From positions 744,001 to 808,000 of the forward strand of contig CM026425.1 in assembly GCA_014871385.1 (NCBI GenBank): DNA of 64,000 nucleotides. The letters run 5' to 3'. Shown one piece after another: positions 34,570 to 47,305 of this stretch (position 1 is the first letter of the stretch; each line of letters begins with the position of its first letter). The notes beneath the pieces are model-generated. The model saw only the letters and a program-made list of their open reading frames with translations. It made no database searches and was not told the DNA's origin. Made by a program: the position numbers and the translations under genes. Source of the stretch: Ceratodon purpureus (lineage: Eukaryota; Streptophyta; Bryopsida; Pseudoditrichales; Ditrichaceae).

Positions 34570-35497
34570 CCCCTAAGTGCCCAAGCATGTTTTGGGTCTG
34601 AAAACCTCGAAAACAAAGATTTTTGACCACCTTGAAGAAACGACAATTTGAACCAAACACATTTGCTTTCTTTAGACATCCAGCCGTAAGATCTTTCAGT
34701 AAACCTTCTTCAAAAATACTGATAAAATTTTCAGCCGTTGGATGTTTACCATCTTAGAGATTATAATATTCAAAGTTGCAGCAAAATGTTTTTTGGGCAT
34801 TGGCTGAGTGACATAGTCAAAATGGTGCAAAGGGAGAGTTGAAGATTGTTACCCCAAACATTTTGCCCATATTTGTTTCCATGTAGGTAATCAAGTTGAG
34901 TACCTCTATGGAAAATTTGAGAGACTAATTCCTTTTTTTGGCTCTCATAAAAATTGTTTTCTAGAAGCAGGTCTGAAAATGTTGATATAGTAAAACATGC
35001 ATGACGTCACATATATTTGGTTTTAGAAAAATCTGAACGGTGATTAGGTGCATTTATAAGTTTTTGATTTTTGAGCGAAATTATTTTTAAAAATTCCAAA
35101 ATCTCAAATTTTGACGAATTTTGAAAGAAGTAATTCAAAAATTACTGAAAATATTGAAGCTTGTCTTTGTAATTTTTAGAGGCTGCCCTTGTAAAATTGG
35201 TGTATTTTTTGACTTGGGTCTCTTTAGAATTTGAGTGGTGGTATGGTTATGAACATATTCCAAGAATTGTTTTTTTAAAAAAGCCTAATTTTAAGCTGCC
35301 CGTTTTGGACTTGAAACCTAAAATTTCTAGATGAAGGTCTTAAAATTGGAATTTGGCTTTGCAAATTTTACCACATACACTTTGCAGTAGAAGGAACATC
35401 CAGTAAAAATTTTAGGCTAAAATATCAATTTTAAACCCTTTATCTACACTGACCGAAATAACAAAAAGCCATTTCGGCTTTCCTGGGCACTTAGGGG
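34570..35497 (-). mobile_element. TTAA-flanked element 2 (right arm)
   Basis: The element is 928 bp between TTAA sites (34566-34569 and 35498-35501), and is the inverted near-identical copy of 33296-34224. A spacer of about 340 bp (34229-34565) lies between the arms. Together they form an inverted repeat with arms of about 0.93 kb. Confidence 0.75.
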
Positions 35498-35740
35498 TTA
35501 AACCAATTTTCCCTTCAAAGAAAAATCTTTCTCGATTTACACACCTTCAAAATCAGCTAAAATCTCTTAAATAGTCGGTTTTAGGTACGTTGACCTTATT
35601 ACTTGTTGCATTTTTCCAATCCTTTTAAAATCCTATATCAAAACCTCTCGTTTTTTTTTTAGAATTTACCATTACCCAAAATACCATAAACTGCTTAAGT
35701 GGTGATTGGTTTTAGGACAATCAACCTTAAATTTAACTTA

Positions 35741-38269
35741 TGACATGAGGAGACATCTAAGTTATCTGTAAGATTCTGCATACGTGCGTGCGGCACTGCA
35801 CTGCACTGCATATCATCCAGTGTACAGGGACCCATGATCCCATTTCTCATGCCATTGCCAATGATTATCCAGGTAGCCTACCACACTAGGCCAATCAAGA
35901 CCACCACATTCCAATAATGTCAACATATTGCATTGGGTTCCCAGGAGGAGGTCAATAAGACATCAAGGGTCCTGATAAACTTTCCAAGTTTAACCAATTA
36001 CCTGAAATTTGAAAAAATAGTCATTCTTCATGAACCGTGTTGCCCCATGCACAAAACATATCTCCTTGTCAATGGAAACCCAAGTTCTGCTATGGTGAAA
36101 TGGTGAAGGAATGGGCCATGGAATCTGTACTTGAGCAATGAGCACCTATTCCCATGTGAAGGATCCAAAGGCGCACCAGAAGAAGTGAATGCGGCGGGAA
36201 TCTTGGGCGCTCCAGCCACATCCGAAGCTATAAATGCTGTATGATAAAAAAGAAGGAGGTCTTTTCAGGCTACTCCAGAGGCAACCTGCTTCACCTACAA
36301 TGCCATTTCTTCCGGGACCACTTTAGCCTGAATTTAGTGTTTCTGCGACCGGTACTTTCCAGGTACTACAAACCGGCCCAACTGGCAATCTAAACCGGAT
36401 CAAGTTGCAAGCTGCAGCCCAACATGTCAGTGAAAATGTTTCTTGCAGGCAGTCGCTGGACAGAGGCCTATCAGAACTTCCAACAGACACATGTTCTGGT
36501 AGTATTTAGCTTTCTGGTTGTAACTAACTTAAGGCCCATTCGCACTTGGCCTTAGCAAAGAGCATGCTTAAAAATTTAACAACTCCACAATTTGGGGAGC
36601 AATGCTTTCTTTTTGGAAAAGGTGTAATCAATCACTATGAGTCTGCGGCCCCTTAATTGGGACCCGGATTGATGTTTCTTGCTTTTTCCTCCCCCGGTTA
36701 TTGCTGGGCATGGGGGGTTTTTTGCACCGTAATTGATGGTTTCCCTTTTCCAAAAAAAAAAAAAAAAGGTGTAATCAATGAGGTTCGTAAAGGCCTTATC
36801 AATAGGAAGGGGATTATGTAATGGTCCTCCAAATGGGACAATACATAAGACCACTCTTATGAGAGGAAAACTAGAGAATTTTTCCAATATTGGAGGCCCC
36901 ATAAGTATTGCCTATTATCTCTCAAAGCTCTTTTGTCTTCTTAAATATTAACTAATACCCACTCTTGAAAGTGTGCCATGTGGACATCCATGTAGGATTG
37001 GTAATTACTAATGCATGTAGGTGGGAACACACACTTTTTAATGGAGATAACACCCCCTCCTAAGACCCCCTCTAAGGCCAAGTGGGAACATACCTTTATA
37101 GGGAGAGTCCAGACCCCGTCTGGGGAACTGTAAAATAATCTGAAACAACAGCCCCTGTTGCCCTTGTAAAATCACATCCCAAGACTGCCAAGGACAAAAT
37201 ATATGTACCAACTATATATGCTACCAACTGTATTTCTGCAAGCAGCATCGCACTCAGAATCCAAGAATCAAGCGATGGTACAGAGTCCATTGAAGACAAT
37301 GAAAAGGAACTTGGCAAAAGTGTGTTGAACAACACAAGCTTCAAGGCAAAATGCAAAGAGTTCCGATGCACAAAACAACAGCGGGGTTACGCTTGATAGA
37401 GATCATGATGGATACGCTAAGGCTCACCACGCTTGAGACCAGCCTCCAATCAGAAGAGTTACTACTCAACTTCTAAACACCTTAAATATAATGTACATAC
37501 TATAAAGAAGGCCCCACGGCTCCATCCTAGTATCAGAATCTGGTGATTGGGATCCAGAGCGAAACTTGCGGCGGAGCAGATCACTCTAGTAAGAAGTTGT
37601 GTTGGAACTTTAACGCAACAGATGCATCCAAGGTACAAAAAACCATTTCTTCCTGCTAAAACGCGCTATTCGAAATTGCCGCTAATTCATCTTCACGGAT
37701 TTAGCTTCGTTCCTGCGATTCAAGGGACAGAGTTGAATAATTAGTGATGACGATCTCTGAAGAACCAGAAGAAACTTAGATGATAGAATCTTTGAACTAA
37801 GAAACTTAGAACGTGAAACAAATCCTTGCAGACAGAATATAAATACAAAGCGACAAAATTCGACTAAGTTCAAGCTAGGATACGCACCTCAATATAGCAG
37901 TGTAAATGAAACTGCCATTTCCCAGTTGATTTGAAAGGAACATAAAAATAAATTTCAAATCGTTCATGAAACGTGTAATTAAAGTTCACTAATTAGTCGC
38001 GTATGAATTTAGAACATGGTACAGGGTCTCCGTTCACCCTCGAGCAAGAGCTTTGTCAAGATGGCAATAGAGTGGCGAGAATTCCCTGTGTCAAGCAGAT
38101 ATCAGATGAATCGGTCAATGCATGTTGAGGGTCTTCGCTATGCCGAGCTGCCTGAAATAAAAACTCAACTCCGATATACAAACGGAATCATATTGCAATA
38201 TTACATGTATGTGAATCCTAGTCAAAAGCGACATTGAATCAATTCAGGGTAGAATAGGGAACTTACAGA
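35741..38269. other. Intergenic with one small retroposon, no gene
   Basis: Apart from the insert at 36633-36762 there is no supported feature. The right part contains the 3' flank of the ABCG gene. Confidence 0.5.
36633..36762 (+). mobile_element. SINE-like or truncated LINE insert with poly(A)
   Basis: The insert is flanked by AAAAGGTGTAATCAAT (36617-36632 and 36763-36778) and ends in about 15 A. It shares TCCCCCGGT, GTAATTG and TTTCCCTTT blocks with the insert at 46127-46285, suggesting one family. Confidence 0.75.
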
Positions 38270-41200
38270 TCATTTCTGCTTGCTACGGTTACTGGTGAAC
38301 AAGCAGATGAGGGCGATGGCGCGTGCTACTAGGCCATAAAAAACAAGGACTACTAGGCACTGTATCCAGTGGTCAATAGAATAACCAATATTCTGCAGAA
38401 CTGCACACCGTGTAATAACCCAAACTCCTTTGTAACTGCCATAACACCCAAAAGGATCGCCTCATCAGAACCAAGACATTGAAAAATGTAGCCCTGGTAA
38501 CTAAATTGTATGATACAATTTGATACCAAGCTCTTGATTCCAAAAACACCTAAACGAGAAGGAAACACGTTTGACTGATAAGAATCTATAGACAATTTCA
38601 CACTGCAGAATCTACGCTTGTTGGTAGACAAAACAATCCCTACGCAACTCTGCACAAGCAACGAGACTTACTTTGCAGCATTCGCAATAACGTAAGCCTC
38701 GTTTGCATAACGAGCATAGCTTAGATACTGAAGTTTGAGCAGGATTCCAGTCCGTTTGACCGAAATAATTAGAGTAGCCAAAATGGGTAAAAACACCGAC
38801 CACTGCACAAACCAATAGGTAGTATTCAGCATGGAGCTTAAATTGCAACAAACGTTTCAAGGCGAATCAAGTTATTCACGGTGCTCAAAGATTTGAATGG
38901 CGAGAGAAGAATGAACTTACCAGTTGAGCCGGCGCAGGTTGGAGCAGAATAGAACAGATATAGGCAATGCCCGTCACACAATACACCAGTACCAAAGTCA
39001 CCGTAAAATTACTTACGAATGTTGACCGAGGATTACTGAAGAAAAAGAACATGGATAAGTAGATGACTGGCTTAATCACCACATTAAAGAGGTCAACCAC
39101 ATCCTTGGCTAAAAAATAAGCTACCCGATTAATCCCTGAGGCGCTCTCACGCCAAAATGTGAGCTTGTCGTTTGAAAATGTTCTCAACGAAGCAATCATC
39201 ACCAAGAGAGCTGCTCAAACCACGCAAAGAAGATTAGTATCATGGAAACCGGGGTGACAGATCGCTAGCATCTGCACTAGATAACAGCAATTCATCAACA
39301 GTCCAGCAATTCCATTTCAAGTTTCTGCCTGTCAAATCAGCCGTGGATATCTTTTCCAGGGTGTTGGCATTTAAACGTTAAAAAAATAGCGTACCGAGGG
39401 CAATAAGCGTGTAAAAATAGCCTCCAGTTCCAAGAGAGGTGTCCCTCATGTTAGAGAGGGGACCAAGACATGCCCCAGCCATCAACAAGATAATATAGTC
39501 TTGAAACTGCACCCGAGCTTCCCGAAAACGTTGCTTGGCCAACCTGCAGACATAGCAAAACTTCTGTCCTTAAGAAACGTAGAACTCCTCGCACACACCA
39601 GTCAGCACAAGATTGACAAGTGACTCTCTCTTTCGATTTGCTTCTGCACCCTGCAATTCCAGCTCATTCTGGCAAAATTAAGTTCTGGGATACCATGTCA
39701 GAGGGTATATCATACATACCGGCGGACAATAATAACGAACTGTGCGAAGAAGCCGGGAGTAACACGGCCAGATTTATTCTCGACCCTCCGAAATGAATTA
39801 ACAATCAACTCCGCCTTCACGATAAAGAATGCCCGTACTTCGTTCCAGAAATCTTGGATGAAGGTAGTCTTGCGTTTCGGCTCCTTCTTTTTCTTAAAAC
39901 TTTTACCACGGGCCATTCCGGACTTGAGCTCCGCGGCCATAGCAGACAAGTCAGGAGGGATATTCAAGCCTTTGTTGATCATCCACATGACAGGCAAGTT
40001 CTTGGGGTCAAAGTCAGGTTGGTCTATAGGTACCGCTATGCCCTCCAGGGCATCCATGTAGTGGTCAGGAGGATTAATTCGTTCGGGGACGATCAAGCCA
40101 AGCCCTGAAAAGTAGTCTTCCACTTCACTCACTGGCCCCAGGTACACCGTCCGTCCACCCTTCGCTAAGAACATCACATCGTCGAACATTTTGAACAGCC
40201 CATAACTGCAGCACCAACAAGAAAAACAACTAAGAGCTCGTGCTTCATTATCTCCGGCATAATTTCTTATTAGCTTCGTTTGACGTCATGCTTGTAATCG
40301 TAATTCTTTGAAGTCGGAATGAGCATACCTCGGTTGATGAAGCACGACACCCACATTGACCCCCATGCTGGCCTCACGACGCAAGGCCTGGAGCACGAGG
40401 CGTGAAGAAGTACTATCTAGACCCGATGTGGGCTCATCCAGAATCAAAAGCGACGGTTCCATCACCATTTCAAGACCCACGTTGACACGCTTCCGTTGGC
40501 CTCCGGAAATCCCACGCTTCTCAACAGTTCCCACCTGGGAATCTCGAATAGGGCCGAGCCCTAGCGCGGCAATGATCCGCTCCACCACCAATACTCGATC
40601 GCACTTGGGCATGCCCACAGGCAGCCTGCCATGGCAAACGACGTTTAAACTCTTTTCCATCAGACTCACCCCTCAAATTGCACAAATGTGCAGGAAATGA
40701 AGATATGCAGAAAGGAGGGAAGGACTAGAGAAGGTACAGACAGACAGACCGACCTGTAGCTTGCGCTGAACCACAAATTCTCTTCGACTGTGAGGTTGCC
40801 ATGCACGATATCGTCCTGCGGCACAAAGCCGATGATGCTCTTGTAGGACTGGATGGAGTCAGGCTTCCCGTTGATGAAAACTGCGCCGGTGGTGCGGCTG
40901 TGCGTTGCCTTCCCTGCCAGGGCATTCAGAAACGTTGTCTTTCCTGCACCCGACGGTCCCATGACTGCAGTCACGCGCCCCGGCGACAGCTTTCCCGTCA
41001 CATTGCTGAGGATCTTCTTCCCAGTGCCTTTCAGGAACAGCGAGAGGTCCACGAAGCTCAGCTCTATCGGGGGCCGCATTCTGCCGACCATTGGCGCGCC
41101 ATACTCACCCCCCATTTCTATATCCTTTCCACTGCCGAATGCTTTCTCTTTCTCGATCTGGCCATATGCGTATGCAAAGATCTGACTCTGAGACGTCCGT

Positions 41201-44200
41201 AGCTCGGCCATTCCGGTCCCCTTCTTCCCCTTCCCCTCTTTGCTTTTCCGAAGCGGGTTAGTTATACCCTCTTTGCTTTTCCTGACGGCTGTTGATCCGT
41301 CGTCAGGCACAAAGTCGGGGATCACTACAGGCGGAGCAGGAATGGGTGCGTAGAGGTCACCTTCGTCGCTGGATTCTGTGAGTGTTCCTAGCGGAACGGG
41401 GCTCAAGGGAATCTTTGCTCCGTTTGTGCTGCCGTCTTCATTGATCGTCTCCGACATCAATCCGAGAGGCGAAAGCTGGCTCGGTGCCCCTCGGAATGTG
41501 CTCAGTGGGTGCAGATCCTCCGATCTGTCATAAGCGGGCCGCTTACGAGACACACCCTTACTCAGTTTCCGAGAGAAATTCGATGCACCACGCTTGGCGG
41601 CATCTTTGGCCTGCTTCCACCTCTCCAGACCCGAAATCCTCTCTACTGCCTGCCTTTGAGCCAAGTCTCGCGCCTTCGTCTTACGCCTCTTGCGAATGTC
41701 CATGAGCCAGTCGGAGCACGTGAATACTAGCAACAGAGTGATTGTCAGAATCGCCTGCAGTGGGGCCGCAAAACAATTCAGCAATAATTCTGAGTATCAT
41801 CGCAACAAGATGCAGTCCGGAGGTATCCTCAACAGAGAAAAGAAACCAAGCATCCACCAGTTGAATTGAGCAAGGCTTTGAACTCACGCCCCCACAATCA
41901 AAATTCAGAAATCCAAACCACATCGTTTAGAATGTTAAGCAAGCTATTCATGCCCATGACCATGACCGTGCAACCATGGTGCGTGGGGCTTTTTCCTACA
42001 ACGAGATGAATCGAGTGGAAACTTGTGCGAAGGAGATCTCACAATAATCAGCCCACCCACGGCCGTAAGATTCTCCTTCTCACGCTGCACCCCCGAGCAG
42101 GACGTCAGCGACGAGCAACCTGTTTACCACAAGCAACGAAGATAGTACCAATGAGGTCAGCCAACATGGTTTGAACCCTGTGTATGTGAAGAAAACCACC
42201 ACTTCGATCTCATCCGCACAGAATTCACTGCAAGCTGAGGTTCCTGAGATGCACTTACGTTCTTCTCTGGTTGAACCAAGTCGGCAGTAATGTCTGCCAG
42301 TACAGTGAGGAAAAAGCAAAAGAAAACGAAGTCAGTTGCAATCCAATTTGAAGTATCCATGTCGCTGTACATATCGTAAGAACCTAAATTCTAACCGTCT
42401 ATTGCATACTCTCGGTGGCCTCCAAAGACAGATGGTCCAACTCAACGTAGTTTTGGATAACATCAAAATCGTCACTTCAGCAATTTTTCAGTCACCTACC
42501 CTTCGGTGCAATTGTTAGCCTCGATGGTCGTCGGACAATACTTTCCTGCCGGGCAGAAAATATTTTGTGTGGAAGAAACATCGGCCCACTTATCAGCTCC
42601 CCCGCATTCCTGGTTTGCGCCTGGCGGCACCGGATAACCGTATCTACGACACACAAAGACGCTCATCCACTTCAATCCTCGTCGGAACACGTCAAGACTG
42701 GGTATACGAGTTGGGTTACTGAAACTCGACAATTGGGATCCATTGAGCTTGATAGCTTAGGCAATAATTTTGTGAGCTTAAGCACAATGGCTACTTAGGA
42801 ATTAGAGAATAAAGCAGATACGTACAGCTTCCACAGATCCAGCAACGACATAGTAAAATCTGCACCTAGCAATGGAAGTCGGGAACTGGACGATTTGACG
42901 ACAGTAGACATTTGAGTTAAAAAGAAATAGCACTCACGGATCACACAACCCAGTGGTTTCATTGTGTGTCGCTTGAGGACAATACGCGCCAAGTGGACAT
43001 GCTGTCAAAACAGGTAAAACGAGGTTAGCCCTCAGATTCAGATGAGTGCATATCATAACACCCCATACGTCCTTTCGTGAGGTGATCGAGACTCAAGATG
43101 TAATATGCAGGCTGCAATCAGCTATTTTACTGAATCTCAGCTGAATCCAATGTGACAAGATAAAGTGCTTACGCATCATGCACGTCAAGCCCCGGGGGCA
43201 GAAGAATCCATCACAGCAAGTCTTCCGGAAAAAGATGCGAACTGGCACTATATCGCTATTCAGGCCCCCTGGAGTGAGTTTCTGAGCTGCCCATCCCGCT
43301 TCACAAGCACTATTCCATGATGAGGAATTGCAGTTCAGATTGGGTTTGGGATGGTCCAAATCTTTGATGTTGTCGAAGTAGAGTTTGACCTCGGCTAACG
43401 TGCACAGGCGATCAGAAACTGTACCCTCTGCGCACAAGTCGACGGAAAAGTAAACAATTACTACATGTTTTCATCGCCGATTCACCAGCAACATTGATTT
43501 GTCAAATTATGTCTACCCTGATTTGCGACTAAATTGAATTGGGACTCTCATCACTTGAGAATTAACGTTAAATTTGCGCCCAAACTTCCTTCCGTGAGAT
43601 GTCTTAATGTCAGAATGTAAACTACAAGGATATGCTTTGTACCAGTGTCCTGAAAACATTTGTTTAGGAATGGAGAATCCGATGGGAACCCAAACACCTC
43701 CTGTCTCTCCTTCTCCCTGCACACGTTCCGACAAATTAACGGTGAGCTGGTGAGTTCCCTCCCGATGCGAATAATGGCGCAGAGAAAGAGTGACTGGCTC
43801 ACTAACAGTTCGTAAATACTCGATCCTCAAACCTGGCCAAGGACTGCGATTTATTGTGCAAGTTCTACGATATAACTCTCCAGAAGAAACAACTAATTTA
43901 TTTAGTTTTTAAAAATAAATCTAGAGCTTAATGTTCGATTCGGTCTATGCTGGTCGATGGAACTTCGTGTGTAAATTCAGACGTTTACAAGACTCACATC
44001 AGATCTGTATCAGCGAAATTTCATAAAAAGTTCCCAGAAGAACCGCAAGTTCCCCTCGAGACCGAAGATGTGAATCGAACTGGCAAGATCCAGGGACCAG
44101 ATCGAACTGAAGTGAAACCTGATCCGAAACCGGAATTCCATCCAGAAAGAGAATTCCTTTCCCAAAATCGTGCTGAAAGCTTACCCGTCAGTGATACAGA

Positions 44201-44594
44201 AGGGCAGCTTCTGTTGAAGATTTGCTGTGATATTTTTCGACATGTCCTGAATCTGCTTGTACACCATGTCCCTCGCCACAGAGTCGGGCGTGCCAGGAGG
44301 AACAGGGTTCACGTAGCCAGGAGGATAGGCATAGCCGGGTGGCAGAGCGTACTGCCCCGGTGGAGGCGGCAGAAGTACTCCTGGTGGGGGCAAGACAAGG
44401 CCGGGTGGAGTAAAAACCCCAGCGGGAACCCCTGGAGGTGGAAGCGCGAAACCTGCTGGAGGTGGAAACGGAATAGCCGGCTGTGCACAAACCCTGCAGT
44501 GTATACCCAAAATACAGAGGATAATCAATGTCCACGGCCTAGACGTTGATCTCCTTCGTGCTGCTAGCATCGTCATTCCCCTCGCCCACGCCAT
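38270..44594 (-). CDS. ABCG: ABCG half-transporter, ABCG24/28 type, 1192 aa
   Basis: Fourteen exons join in phase: 44185-44594, 43643-43716, 43173-43427, 42938-43001, 42500-42643, 42259-42293, 42043-42119, 40754-41754, 40329-40625, 39720-40205, 39395-39543, 38921-39210, 38672-38802 and 38270-38435 (3579 nt). The order is: signal peptide, proline-rich stretch, cysteine-rich extracellular domain ([41 protein letters not shown]), a first membrane helix ([13 protein letters not shown]), a long basic and Ser-rich linker, then the nucleotide-binding domain with Walker [11 protein letters not shown]-loop FVPQDD, signature ISGGQRKR, Walker [13 protein letters not shown] and H-loop VVLHQPS, then the membrane domain with GVWVITRC near the end. 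This layout is that of Arabidopsis ABCG24/28 and the length fits. These are membrane pumps for lipidic or cell-wall substrates; the substrate here is unknown. An acceptor at 44602 just before the ATG implies a 5' UTR intron, and a GTAAGT donor near 45657 could end the upstream exon. Confidence 0.88.
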
Positions 44595-44601
44595 GCCGAC
44601 T

Positions 44602-45890
44602 CTGCGAAACAACGAACGGGAACGTCTGGATTTCAGTACAGTTCGTCTTCAGACACATCGGTACACACTATGCTACCAGCATAAAGAGAATCAGTCCTTC
44701 CTAGCTCCAACTGGTTCCGCAATAAGGATTGAAATCGTACCCTGCAACACACTCCCCTACAATCCGCCAAGGTCCCGCATTTGGATCATAAATATTCTAA
44801 ACCTGTTCCGAGATCTGTAACAATTCTGCCCGCGCTACATGGACATTGGGCTGGGGAAAATCTCCGTAAGATCCAGATCAATGCTGGAGAAACTATGTCA
44901 AGGAGAAGCAGAACTCAATGCGGCCCTCGTCCCCGATGATTCGAATGATGTCAACAACGGCGCAAATGTTCTGAAATGATCGTACATTATACTGCCTTAA
45001 ACCCACTCCTGCTACAAAGAGGATAGAACGAAATGGAATGAGCCAACTTTGTTTGGAAGACCTCCCCCCGTGTTACCACGCAGGCGAAGTGCAGTTCAAA
45101 TCCCTGAAAGTCGTCGCTAGCAGCGCGGCAGCCCAACGCGGACGCTCCTCCACTCTCGCCTACTTTCGCGCTCCGCGGTAACTGGAAACCAGTGACGAAT
45201 TATGTTAAATCTCCTGAACCACACATCAACTGCACACTTGCCTGAATGAATTCCAGAGCTCAATCAGATCACAGAAATTGAGAGCAGTGCAGTACTCCGA
45301 ATATCAGCTGCCGCGCCGAATACAGTGGTTCAGGAGGCAGATTAGAATCAGAAGGTTTAGGACAAACGTAACTTGAGCGAATACCTCCGGTGGTACCCAA
45401 ATACGAAAACAATCCTACCACGACCGATTAAGGCCTGCCGGATCGAGTACCAAGTGATGGATCACACTGAATTAACTTAGACGGACTGGCATTGATCAAC
45501 AGCACCGTGGTTCGTCTCTGACAGTCGACGAATTACCCGCTTCACTGCGAAGTTATGCTTGAGGTGGCTCCGTTAGAAAGCTTAAATTTACTGTAGTGGT
45601 GAGATCTCGACACTACTCGTCCGTCCGCGCGCATACGAATGAAACAGCAAAACTTACGTCATGAAGTTAAGTTTGATCTGGGCCCTGGGGCCTTGGCTCC
45701 CGCTGCTGCTGGGGCTCGGCTGAGGGTGCCGATGAAATCACGAACGAAAGATCCACTAGAAGCCGCCGTTAAGCGCGGGCCGCGGATGGTTTGACTCCCG
45801 ATCCCGCGCTCATCGAACCGTGTCGCCTCCTTTCTCGCAGAGAGCTCCATTTGCATTTTCACCCAATCTGCGTCTCGGACTTTCGGCACC
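44602..45890 (-). promoter_or_regulatory. ABCG 5' region with probable 5' UTR intron
   Basis: An acceptor (GTTGTTTCGCAG) ends 7 bp before the ABCG start codon. A strong donor (CATGAC|GTAAGTTT) lies near 45657 after a GC-rich stretch, which may be the non-coding first exon (about 45658-45890). No TATA box was identified. A MITE begins at 45893. Confidence 0.4.
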
Positions 45891-45892
45891 TA

Positions 45893-46460
45893 AGGTCGAC
45901 TGTCCTAATACCACCACCTTCCCCAAGTCTGACATGTAGACCTTTCTTTGGCCAACACAGTTGAGACCCAAAACCACCAATTTCACTATTCAAGTAAACC
46001 AATGCATATCAAGCATTGCAAAAAAAAGTTGGTGGTTTTGGGTATCATTATGAGTGAAATTTTGTACAACATGGTGTGAACATGGAGTAGTCTAGAGGTT
46101 TGATTTGGGTCATAGGTTACTTTGTATTTTTTTTTTAATTTTTTTTTGAAACAAACAAAGGGAAGCCCTTTATTGCCAGAAAAGAGCACAAATACAACCC
46201 AACCCCGCCAATTACGGCGAGGCCGGGGGAAAACAAGGCAAATCACTCCTCACTTTTCAAATCTATTCTAGGACTGACTAAGTTCGGTTACTTTGTACTT
46301 TGGAATTTTGTAGAAAATTGAGAAATGCATATTTCTTGTTGCATTTTTTTCCAATCCTTATGAAATCCTATTTCGAAGCCTCTCATATTTTTTTTCAAAA
46401 TTTACCACTGCTCAAAATAGCCTTAACTGTTTAAGTTGGTGGTATTAGGACAGTCGACCT
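45893..46460. mobile_element. Element C: TA-flanked MITE
   Basis: The element is 568 bp including a nested retroposon. The terminal inverted repeats, at least 24 bp, contain AGGTCGACTGTCCTAATACC and are perfect. TA flanks both ends (45891-45892, 46461-46462). It has no coding capacity. Related broken copies are elements D and E at 32-36 kb. Confidence 0.75.
46127..46285 (-). mobile_element. Retroposon tail nested in element C
   Basis: The insert is flanked by GGTTACTTTGTA (46115-46126 and 46286-46297) and starts with a poly(T) run, so the poly(A) end is on the minus strand. It includes CTTTATTG (the complement of a CAATAAAG polyadenylation-like word) and resembles the insert at 36633-36762. 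Confidence 0.7.
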
Positions 46461-46462
46461 TA

Positions 46463-47300
46463 ATTAACTTATTTGATCTGCACTCCAGGGTGCGCAGTCC
46501 AGAATTACTCTGTCCACTCCACTCCTCCTACTTCTTCTTCATTTTCCTCTAAAAGTCCGAATTTATTTAATTCCAAGGAAAAATGAAGTATAAGTTTCAA
46601 CGAACCGCCCTGGCACTAACCAGCCTGTTCTCACTCTCTCTCTCTCAATTTGCTGAATATTTTATAATTGTTACACCACACCTGATATTTTATCGTGGAC
46701 CACCTAAGGTATACACACCTATGACCGATAACTTAAGCATTTCAGCATAGTAAATCTTGGGTTATCAAGAAGGAGTTATTTTTGGTGCGTAGGAAAATAA
46801 GGTTTATGAAGAATGAGCTTTTTTTCAAAATGAATTAAGTAAAATAAGAATTACTACAAATTTTTTTGTTCAAAAGTTGGTCAGAACCCATTACCAACAT
46901 ATAGCCCCACCCATGACCGACAACAACAAGAGTAGTGAACAACAACATGTCCGTAACACTCACAAAGGCATTCTATTGGAGGACGCATCCTAAATCTACA
47001 TTTCATCAATTATCGGCTACTAGTTTTCCATTGGTCAACAATGACGAAGCCTACTTATTTGTCATGGATGTGTTATCGGTCATGGGTGTGTATACCTTAA
47101 CCATCAATTTTGCAATGAAATTTTGTCATTCGATGAAGTGGCAGGAATTTGGGTTCCAATATGGGCCCACCAAATTGTCGGACCCAAAACCTCATAACAG
47201 ACGTACATTATGAATAATGAAATGAAAGCAACAAGTTACAAGTTCGAAGATACATCTATTCTATCAAAAAAACATTGTCACAATACCATGTCACTACCTT
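46463..47300. other. No gene seen
   Basis: A plus-strand open frame at 46935-47213 lacks domain character and is not accepted. The interval is otherwise AT-rich, with no named repeat except the direct repeat at 47278-47295. Confidence 0.4.
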
Positions 47301-47305
47301 GCCTG

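Larger units (their letters stand above)
32937..35596. mobile_element. Element E: TA-flanked element with nested inserts
   Basis: The ends AGGTCGAC (32937) and GTTGACCT (to 35596) are inverted and sit between TA dinucleotides, as in element C at 45893. It lies inside element D. Much of its length is two later TTAA elements and a retroposon tail, so its own body is only a few hundred bases. TA duplications suggest a Tc1/mariner-type mover, but no transposase is present. Confidence 0.5.
32158..35740. mobile_element. Element D: TA-type MITE broken by insertions
   Basis: Parts at about 32158-32258, 32868-32936 and 35597-35740 match, in order, the element at 45893-46460 (for example GAGAAATGCAT on the left and CTTGTTGCATTTTT on the right). 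Between them lie a LINE fragment and element E. The left terminus is poorly conserved, so the start is approximate. Confidence 0.55.

Noticed and set aside
33292-35501. Inverted repeat considered as a single palindrome or assembly artefact
   Set aside because: Each arm has its own TTAA duplications and inverted ends and the arms differ slightly, so two insertions are the simpler reading.
37982-38237. 73-codon plus-strand frame near the ABCG 3' end
   Set aside because: No domain, no fitting splice sites, and it lies in the 3' flank of the ABCG gene.
46935-47213. 92-codon plus-strand frame
   Set aside because: AT-rich chance frame without recognisable protein features.
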